Positions 5,211 through 11,345 of a DNA stretch of 11,345 nucleotides are shown piece after piece (positions within the stretch are counted from its first letter, which is position 1; every line of letters begins with the position of its first letter). This DNA comes from Methanobacteriota archaeon. GTDB taxonomy: Archaea > Thermoplasmatota > Poseidoniia > Poseidoniales > Poseidoniaceae. Position numbers and translations under genes: made by a program. Location of the stretch: assembly GCA_011525095.1 (NCBI GenBank), contig WTIV01000148.1:1-11345 (forward strand), written 5' to 3'. Below the pieces are notes generated by a model. It worked only from the letters and a program-made list of their open reading frames with translations, ran no database searches and was not told the origin of the DNA.

Positions 5211-8200
5211 CCCCAGAATCGTCTGGTTCTTGCATATTCTATCTCAGCATAATGAATTGCTTCCAATAGGGCGTCTCTGTCGCCTCTCTGCACCTTGCGC
5301 ATGAGGCGCTGACAAGTTGCTTCACCTACACCTCTACCCATTAGTGCAAGAATTGCATCCATCCCACGGTTTGCAACCGCTTGTGCATTCTTCATCATGC
5401 GGTCTCTAGTTTTCTCTTCATCGGACTTTACCCATTCAATCAACTGTTTTTCGAGACCTTCTCGCGCACACGCCAGCATTTGTCCTTTGCACTTGAGACA
5501 ATGTTTAGCATCTGAAATCTCGGGATATCTCGCAACCCTAAATCTGCGGATTGATTGACACCTTAGACAGCACAAAACCGCCCTTTCATTCATCAATCTC
5601 CCTTCTAATCTGGCTCTCACTTGTTGGTTGTCAAAATTTGGAAGAAGCAAATCCTTCTCAGACCTGCTTGATATCCCCAATGGACCCATAGCTGTAACTT
5701 CCAACCCGATTAATCCGGATTGAATCGCTCGCATCACATCACTGGCACCGCTTACATCCATTCTTTCATGGAATAATTTCGAGAGTACCTCTACCATAAC
5801 TGGAGTGCCTCGATATTTCTTCAAAAGGGCCTGAATGTTGATTTTTCTTGGGTCTACTCCATGGCGTAAAATACCGAATATTTTTGCGATCTGAGCGAAT
5901 CTCCACCTGACCTCGCGTGAATTAGGAAGAGTTACTGAAAGGACGCCCTCCAAAGCTTCTGGAGGTGTTTCACATAACCATTCAATAACCTCTCGAGGAG
6001 TTACACCACCCACTTGAAGTGAGATTCTACATGGCTCTACAATCAGTCTACCCCATTTACCAGAGCGTGTGCTAGCCATGGCTAGCAGATAGTGCCCTAG
6101 GGCTTCATTGATTCGATTACCTTGACAGGAATTTATCACGATTGCTTCACTTCTATCTTCGATTGTGATTAGTCGATCGCTAGGAATCATTTGAGCCGAA
6201 GAGAAATGGTTGCTGATAATGTCTGCTAGCATTCCCTTTGCTTCCCCATTAAGCGGGTAATCATCTAATTTTGAATTCCCTTTCAACAACTCTGCTGGAT
6301 CGATTTGGCTAACCGTTTCATCCTCGATTAGACCCAAGTCAATTGCGAAAAGCCTGCGTAAACGCCCCGCTTCCCTCGCAACATCAGCAGGGGTTGGCGG
6401 TAACTCCCCAACCCACTGAGGCGCATGCCCTTGGTCTGAAACTGGCGCTACGAGCAATTCGCTTTGCTCTGGATCGGCATCGACTACAATCCAGGTACGT
6501 CCCGCCATCACGAATCTTCTCTGGCTACCATCTTGTTCTTCACCACCATCGTTTAGAGACAATACGAATGCTTCGTCAACGTTACCAAGCGGTTGACGAG
6601 TTACAGCATCCCTTACTCTGTAAGATTGTTTATCTGGAATCATTGAGAGATGTTTTGAAACCCATTCCCTGGTTCTTCCCGAACGGCTTAGCCAACCTTT
6701 TGCGTATTTTTTTGGAACTTCGAATTTTAATCTTGAAATGTCCTCAGTTGGCTCTTCATCGTATGCAAGTTTAGGCTGTTCAGGCAACTCTTTTTTGCTA
6801 GAATTCTGCAATTCTTTCCAAACATCATGAGGCCATCTGTACCATGGAATTGAACTTGGTTCATCTTCACATCTAATGACCCATCTGTCTGCAAGGATTT
6901 TACCTATCGCAATAGTATCACTGCGAGACCAATCCTCAAATTGACATGCACCAGCAATCGCCTCAGTTATTTCATCAATCGGTAATGCTCCATGGCTATG
7001 GACCATCATCACAATCTGGTTAGCGGCAACCGATAACGGTCTATCTCTCCATTCAACCGGTTCTATCTCTCCTGCAATGGCTTTTCTCGCAATTACTGCT
7101 GATTCGAAGAGGTCATCACTTTCCCAAGAGAGTAAATTACCGCGACCAATTCCCCCAAGCCTGTGGTCTGCTCTTCCCACCCTCTGCAGCATTCGGTCAA
7201 CGGAACGAGGAGAGCGGATCTGTACTATGTGACTAACACTACCAACATCAATTCCTAGTTCAAGACTGGAAGTACATACCAACCCTTGCAAATTTCCTTT
7301 CCTTAGGTCATTCTCCATCTGAGTTCGAGTTTCCTTTGCAAGCGAACCATGATGAACTCCTATTGAGAGGTCTGGTGCTATGGCTGTTAGGCGTTGTGAA
7401 ACTGTTTCCGCACTATTTCTTGAATTGACGAACACTAGGCACGGGTTGTTCTCTGATATGATGTCGGCAAGGCCACGCAAGGTAGCGTGAGCTCGTGGAG
7501 AAATCGCCAATTCAAGTGAACCAACCTCGTCTTCAGGCATCTGAATGATTGCATCGACTGATAATTCAGTTGAGCGTGGTGCTATTGCGTTTATTGCTTC
7601 AGCATCCTTGGATAACCATTTTGCAACTTGCTCAGGATTACCTACAGTTGCAGACAATCCGATTTTCTGAACCTTCCTTCCAATGAATGACTCAAGACGA
7701 GATAATCCAACCGAAAGTTGCCATCCTCTTTCACCGTCAGCGATTTCGTGCAACTCATCAATTACTACCGCTTGTACTGATTTCAGCAATTCCCTGAGTT
7801 TGGAGCCAGTGAACATTAACTGAAATGTCTCAGGTGTAGTAATCATTACGTTTGGAGGATTTCTTACTTGCTTACTCCTCTCTGATTGAGTGGTGTCACC
7901 GTGTCTGAGACCCAAGCGCATTCCAATTGCATTGGTTATTTCCTCTAGTCTTCTGTCCACGTCGCGATTCAGTGCCCGCAATGGTGTTATGTAGAGTATT
8001 GACATCCCTTGCCATTCATTTTTGAGGCTGCGGTCTAGAAGTGGCAGCATAGCAGCCATGGTTTTTCCAGAACCGGTCGGGGCAACGATTAGCCTATCTC
8101 CACCCGCAGATATCTCATCCTGAGTGACCTGCTGTACTGGTGTTGGAGTCCATCCACGTTCGTCAAGAGCCTTCCGCAAACTCTCGTCGAGTTTTGAGAA

Positions 8201-8215
8201 GACGCCTTCGGCCAT
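5207..8215 (-). CDS. lhr: Lhr-type superfamily 2 DNA/RNA helicase
   Basis: A 1002-residue, full-length Lhr helicase; this family unwinds DNA and RNA-DNA hybrids 3'-5' and is linked to DNA repair. Visible in order: Q-like GWTPTPVQ (21-28), motif I APTGSGKT (45-52), Ia TPLRALNRD (77-85), Ib TTPET (126-130), II DELH (153-156), III SAT (188-190), IV VFVNSR (261-266), V TSSLELGIDVG (315-325), VI QRVGRADHR (344-352). A winged-helix region (about 395-450) and the Lhr core domain follow. C882/C883-x-x-C886 and C906-x-x-C909 form a probable zinc finger. The C-terminus has GRGVGEATCQRLM (961-973), hairpin-like, and ends with the family hallmark YARTRRFW (994-1001). No motif is missing. The ATG at 8215 lies 46 bp after the stop of the surface protein gene, with no obvious promoter between. 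Its stop overlaps the convergent lipoprotein stop. Confidence 0.95.
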   Translation of the reverse strand: MAEGVFSKLDESLRKALDERGWTPTPVQQVTQDEISAGGDRLIVAPTGSGKTMAAMLPLLDRSLKNEWQGMSILYITPLRALNRDVDRRLEEITNAIGMRLGLRHGDTTQSERSKQVRNPPNVMITTPETFQLMFTGSKLRELLKSVQAVVIDELHEIADGERGWQLSVGLSRLESFIGRKVQKIGLSATVGNPEQVAKWLSKDAEAINAIAPRSTELSVDAIIQMPEDEVGSLELAISPRAHATLRGLADIISENNPCLVFVNSRNSAETVSQRLTAIAPDLSIGVHHGSLAKETRTQMENDLRKGNLQGLVCTSSLELGIDVGSVSHIVQIRSPRSVDRMLQRVGRADHRLGGIGRGNLLSWESDDLFESAVIARKAIAGEIEPVEWRDRPLSVAANQIVMMVHSHGALPIDEITEAIAGACQFEDWSRSDTIAIGKILADRWVIRCEDEPSSIPWYRWPHDVWKELQNSSKKELPEQPKLAYDEEPTEDISRLKFEVPKKYAKGWLSRSGRTREWVSKHLSMIPDKQSYRVRDAVTRQPLGNVDEAFVLSLNDGGEEQDGSQRRFVMAGRTWIVVDADPEQSELLVAPVSDQGHAPQWVGELPPTPADVAREAGRLRRLFAIDLGLIEDETVSQIDPAELLKGNSKLDDYPLNGEAKGMLADIISNHFSSAQMIPSDRLITIEDRSEAIVINSCQGNRINEALGHYLLAMASTRSGKWGRLIVEPCRISLQVGGVTPREVIEWLCETPPEALEGVLSVTLPNSREVRWRFAQIAKIFGILRHGVDPRKINIQALLKKYRGTPVMVEVLSKLFHERMDVSGASDVMRAIQSGLIGLEVTAMGPLGISSRSEKDLLLPNFDNQQVRARLEGRLMNERAVLCCLRCQSIRRFRVARYPEISDAKHCLKCKGQMLACAREGLEKQLIEWVKSDEEKTRDRMMKNAQAVANRGMDAILALMGRGVGEATCQRLMRKVQRGDRDALLEAIHYAEIEYARTRRFWG

Positions 8216-8261
8216 GTTTGTGGGGCGAAGTCACTGGTTCAAGAGTGCAACGATTTGAGGT

Positions 8262-11200
8262 TCAGTAATCCTCGTCGTAATCGTCGTCATCATCTTCGTA
8301 TTCTTCGTCGTCGTCCTCTTCCCAGTCTTCCTCTTCTTCCCACTCTTCATTGAAGAGAGCTTCGTCACCATGAGAGATAGCAGTTCTATTTGCTGTGATT
8401 CCTATAGCAACTAAGACTATTATCGATAGGATAGAGAACAGCCAAATCAGAGGTTGCTCTCGAATTGAGTCAAACCAACCCATGTAAGAAACGTAAACAA
8501 TCTCGACTTTGTGTTCAGCCGTATTATCATCATCATTAACTTCTACAATGACATCATCAGGGTCTACAACCACTCGGATTCGGTCTATTCCTTCCTTGGC
8601 ATTCCACTTGACTGAAACTGGAATCTTTTGATTTGCATCGATGTTATTCAATGTGACAGAGTCGAACGGCACTATAGCGTCCCCAGCATAGAATGCAACC
8701 TTGAACTGGAAGTTGGTTTCTCCTCCAACGTTCAAAACGTCCGCTGTAATTTCTATTTCTTGACCTGGTGCGACGTGGTCATCAGATAATTGGACTGAGC
8801 CAATCTTCAATTGTGGTCCTACTGCACCTAGTCTCACCCATTGCCTCTCAAAGTCTGTATCATCTGCAGCAATCTCTGCGATTGGGCTTGCCTCAGAGTT
8901 CGAAACAACTGGGAATTCATTTCCTGCAGAGTCATATCCAGTAAGATAGAATCCAACCCAATCACCCTCACGAGGAGTGATTCTTCCATCGTCTGTCAAG
9001 TCGACAGTACCTGTCCAAATCACACTCTGTCCATCTTGCTGCATTCCAAGAATGGATTGTCCTGCACCTAATGTTAGAGTTCTACTAGAGTCACGCATGA
9101 CCCAGTGTACGCTTTGCTGCGAGCCGGTCATGTCGGCGTCTTCTGTACCAAAGAATTCCACAGGAACTTTTGTTAGGTCAGTTGTCGCTGAGATGTCGAT
9201 GACATTGATTGGAGCTACCCTGCTAACAACTCTAGGTGCCGTATCATCAACTACAACTCTGAGAGTAGTAGAAACGGTTTGTCCGGTCATATCTTCGCCC
9301 GTTCCAGGAATTCCACCAATCGAAATCAAACATGTACGGGTAGGCGAGGAACGCAATGATTCTGCATGCGAGAGTGGAACTTCAACAGAGTACTCTCCCA
9401 AATCGGATAGCGAACCATCTGACCATATGCTCTGACCGTCGAATACTTCTATCACGATAGATGCATCATTCGGCGCTGGAACATTGCTCCCTTCGTATAC
9501 AACGCGACCTGTAAATTCTAGTCTGTCATCGTTTCTTACTCTGCTTCCATCGGCAACAAGTCCTGTCCTTGGCTCGCTAATATCTTCAACCAAGAATGTT
9601 GAAGCATCCAATACCAGGTCGTTTTCTACAGTGAATGTATGTTCTGAAATAATGTGTCTTGTGGGGAACTCAGAACCTCTTTCCTTGTATTCTAATGCTA
9701 GGTCAGATATTTCCTCATCGGGCCAATCCCAACCCATTGTGAAGTCGAAATCAATCAATATCAGCGGCATTCCAGAATCATTTGTGGTTTGAACCATGCT
9801 TGATGATGATGCTAGCGAGATAAAATCTGAGTTACTAGCGAACATATCTGTCACTCCATAGTAAGATATCCTTTGCTGGTCAACTTCGCTGTCCGGGCCT
9901 TCAAAGTCGAATACTAAATCGATGTATTCGAAATCAATTACGGTGTTAGCATCGATCAATCCTAGAGAGATTGTTTGTTCAGTCCCTGCGAAGATAGGAG
10001 CTCCGTCGTTATGTCCAACCCAATCTAGTCCAGTGAAAATTGCCGATGAGTCCTTGCGTGTTCTGAACGTTGCATCGTCTGCGTTGAAGCCAGGACCGCT
10101 TTCCCAAATGTATTCTTGGTCATCGATAACTGTACTGTAATGAAGCGGATTCCCTGCATTGTCACCACCATCCCAATAGTAAGAAACCCTACCCATATTT
10201 GGATTTCTTGAGTGGTCTATGGTCGTGGTGAATACCTTGTGATCTGCTTCTGTGTTGTTTGTCACTACTTTGTGAGCATACTCACTAGGGTCTGCCTCGC
10301 CGTTACGATTTAGGTCATGGTCTGCCTCAACCCAGTAGTACAAACTCAAATCGGTCGGGTCACCAACAGCGTCGGAAAGTAAGATGCTGATTTCTTGAGC
10401 TTCATCTGCTGCTTCGTATGCATCGTCCTCAGGAGCAGTCATCAATGCCTCAGGATGAGTTGCATCAACCTTGTATGTTCTCATCCAGTCTGAATTGGGT
10501 GCCAGTACCTTGGTGGCATCCCTTTCATTGTAAGTTTGAATTTCGTAAGTCAAACCGCTCTCAACATCAATATCTGGCATATCGATTGAGATGAAGAATG
10601 ACCCATTTATGTTGGATGTGTCTCTCCATGCAGCGTCAACGAAACCGTTCATCGCAATTCTAACATCGAATGCATTGTCCTTAGGCGCATCTGTTGAATC
10701 TGCAAACCACATTGCTCCCTGGAAGTGCAGAGTTTCCCCTGCTGCAACCCAACTTCCATCCTCTAAATCATCGGAGGTTACCTCTCCAAAGTTGTCTCGG
10801 ACATTCAACCAGCCCAATCCAAATGAATTGTTTACTCTAAGACCAGAAGTGCTGGATAGAGGGGTTGGTGAGAAACCGTTGCTGCCGGTTGTATCGGTAC
10901 AACTTGTCACAAATCTGACATTTTCTTGATCAGGGAAGTTAGACGTTACATAAAACAACCAATGGATTTCGAGAATACCATTGTTCAAAACTGACCAAGA
11001 TGATTGGTCGATCTCAATCCAGTCATCCGGGTCGTTTGGAGACGGGAAGATATCTCCGTCTTGCCACTCCAAAGTTGGAGCACTAGATGATGGAGACGCA
11101 AGGAAGGATAGGGTTGCAGACTGAATGTAATTATTTGCACCATCTCCAACGATGTGTCTTGTGACGACCTCATATGGTTCGGTTCTCTCATGAAGAATCT

Positions 11201-11345
11201 CACCTTCTGGTATGTTGATGTCAAGATTTACCGTGTTGATTGAGTAAGTGACACTGAATCTTTCTAGAACAACAATTCCGGCTGATTGAGCAGATACGTA
11301 AACAGGAATAGATACTGAACCCGCTCCAGTGTCTGGAATCAAATC
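8262..11345 (-). CDS. Giant surface protein with Ig-like/CARDB region, C-terminal membrane anchor and acidic tail (5' end outside window)
   Basis: At least 1027 residues, open to the right edge of the window, so the signal peptide and N-terminus are missing; the TTG at 11342 is not a credible start. The visible part is a chain of beta-rich, Asp/Ser/Thr-rich modules with no enzyme motif. Counting from that TTG, an EF-hand/dockerin-type loop D343-x-N-x-N-G-x-x-D-x-x-E354 and a weaker DLTDDGRITPRE (781-792) suggest calcium binding. VVVDDTAPRVV (696-706) and GYDSAGNEFPV (802-812) are typical Ig-like repeat junctions, and 842-946 matches a CARDB domain (VAPGQEIEITADVLNVGGET, then VVVDPDDVIVEVNDDDN). 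A single TM helix (about 963-984) is followed by a ~34-residue tail of almost only Glu, Asp, Trp and Tyr. The protein is therefore probably anchored with its bulk outside and the tail in the cytoplasm. Role unknown: S-layer-like, adhesion or matrix functions are all possible. Confidence 0.8.
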   Translation of the reverse strand, partial: DLIPDTGAGSVSIPVYVSAQSAGIVVLERFSVTYSINTVNLDINIPEGEILHERTEPYEVVTRHIVGDGANNYIQSATLSFLASPSSSAPTLEWQDGDIFPSPNDPDDWIEIDQSSWSVLNNGILEIHWLFYVTSNFPDQENVRFVTSCTDTTGSNGFSPTPLSSTSGLRVNNSFGLGWLNVRDNFGEVTSDDLEDGSWVAAGETLHFQGAMWFADSTDAPKDNAFDVRIAMNGFVDAAWRDTSNINGSFFISIDMPDIDVESGLTYEIQTYNERDATKVLAPNSDWMRTYKVDATHPEALMTAPEDDAYEAADEAQEISILLSDAVGDPTDLSLYYWVEADHDLNRNGEADPSEYAHKVVTNNTEADHKVFTTTIDHSRNPNMGRVSYYWDGGDNAGNPLHYSTVIDDQEYIWESGPGFNADDATFRTRKDSSAIFTGLDWVGHNDGAPIFAGTEQTISLGLIDANTVIDFEYIDLVFDFEGPDSEVDQQRISYYGVTDMFASNSDFISLASSSSMVQTTNDSGMPLILIDFDFTMGWDWPDEEISDLALEYKERGSEFPTRHIISEHTFTVENDLVLDASTFLVEDISEPRTGLVADGSRVRNDDRLEFTGRVVYEGSNVPAPNDASIVIEVFDGQSIWSDGSLSDLGEYSVEVPLSHAESLRSSPTRTCLISIGGIPGTGEDMTGQTVSTTLRVVVDDTAPRVVSRVAPINVIDISATTDLTKVPVEFFGTEDADMTGSQQSVHWVMRDSSRTLTLGAGQSILGMQQDGQSVIWTGTVDLTDDGRITPREGDWVGFYLTGYDSAGNEFPVVSNSEASPIAEIAADDTDFERQWVRLGAVGPQLKIGSVQLSDDHVAPGQEIEITADVLNVGGETNFQFKVAFYAGDAIVPFDSVTLNNIDANQKIPVSVKWNAKEGIDRIRVVVDPDDVIVEVNDDDNTAEHKVEIVYVSYMGWFDSIREQPLIWLFSILSIIVLVAIGITANRTAISHGDEALFNEEWEEEEDWEEDDDEEYEDDDDDYDEDY
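8265..8351 (-). repeat. Low-complexity GAN-rich stretch encoding the acidic tail
   Basis: The last ~29 codons of the surface protein are almost all GAA/GAG/GAC/GAT, with TGG and TAC/TAT in between. The plus strand shows runs of TCG, TCA and TCT trinucleotides. It is translated in frame up to the TGA at 8264-8262, so it is coding low-complexity sequence rather than a free-standing microsatellite. Length variation between strains would be plausible. Confidence 0.7.

Noticed and set aside
6343..6774. 143-codon open frame on the plus strand inside the helicase gene
   Set aside because: It lies wholly antisense to a clearly conserved Lhr gene and its translation shows no recognisable domain.
8216..8261. 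Separate promoter for the Lhr helicase
   Set aside because: No A+T-rich TATA-like element is visible at the expected distance from the ATG; readthrough from the surface protein gene is more likely.
8265..8351. Trinucleotide microsatellite or CRISPR-like repeat
   Set aside because: The units are not exact or spaced; the run is explained by Asp/Glu codons in frame with the gene.
8977..9435. 152-codon plus-strand open frame inside the surface protein gene
   Set aside because: Ser/Thr/Val-rich antisense shadow of a beta-rich acidic gene; no start signal or domain features.
11340..11342. TTG at 11342 as the start of the surface protein
   Set aside because: The frame stays open to the window edge and no signal peptide follows; the gene is truncated by the window.

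Overview
The window reads as a chromosomal segment of an uncultivated marine archaeon, most likely a Marine Group II euryarchaeote (Candidatus Poseidoniales) or a close Thermoplasmatota relative. The pointers are a full-length archaeal-type Lhr helicase, an archaeal presenilin/signal-peptide-peptidase homologue, a very large Ca-binding-type surface protein with a CARDB module, one C-terminal membrane anchor and an extremely acidic tail, and a lipoprotein with 'GCTD...DDG-C' repeats, a style common in marine microbes. This assignment is an inference from gene style, with no marker-gene comparison. No tRNA, rRNA, CRISPR, insertion sequence or phage gene was seen.

Layout. Positions 1-2344 (minus strand) carry the start of a gene whose N-terminus looks like seryl-tRNA synthetase, and just upstream of it in the same transcript a 754-residue intramembrane aspartyl protease of the presenilin/SPP type, with a ~410-residue extracytoplasmic domain inserted between TM3 and TM4. 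A 61-bp divergent intergenic region (2345-2405) holds TATA-like elements and a perfect 7-bp-arm inverted repeat directly before the next start codon. Positions 2406-5210 (plus strand) carry folC (dihydrofolate/folylpolyglutamate synthase, with a shortened centre and altered motifs), a dCMP deaminase, and a secreted lipoprotein with two Cys-rich repeats and a PI-PLC-like phosphodiesterase domain. This cluster ends at a 4-bp TTAA in which its stop codon overlaps the stop of the convergent Lhr helicase. Positions 5207-11345 (minus strand) carry the Lhr helicase and, upstream of it, a giant surface protein whose N-terminus lies outside the window.

How they may work together. FolC and dCMP deaminase both feed thymidylate synthesis: the deaminase supplies dUMP, and polyglutamylated folate carries the one-carbon unit. 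The other genes look like neighbours rather than one pathway. Two envelope themes stand out: an intramembrane protease with a large sensor-like ectodomain, and a type-I-like surface protein with a short cytosolic tail, which is the general topology of presenilin substrates. That link is a hypothesis only. The window is densely coding, and no intergenic gap exceeds 65 bp.
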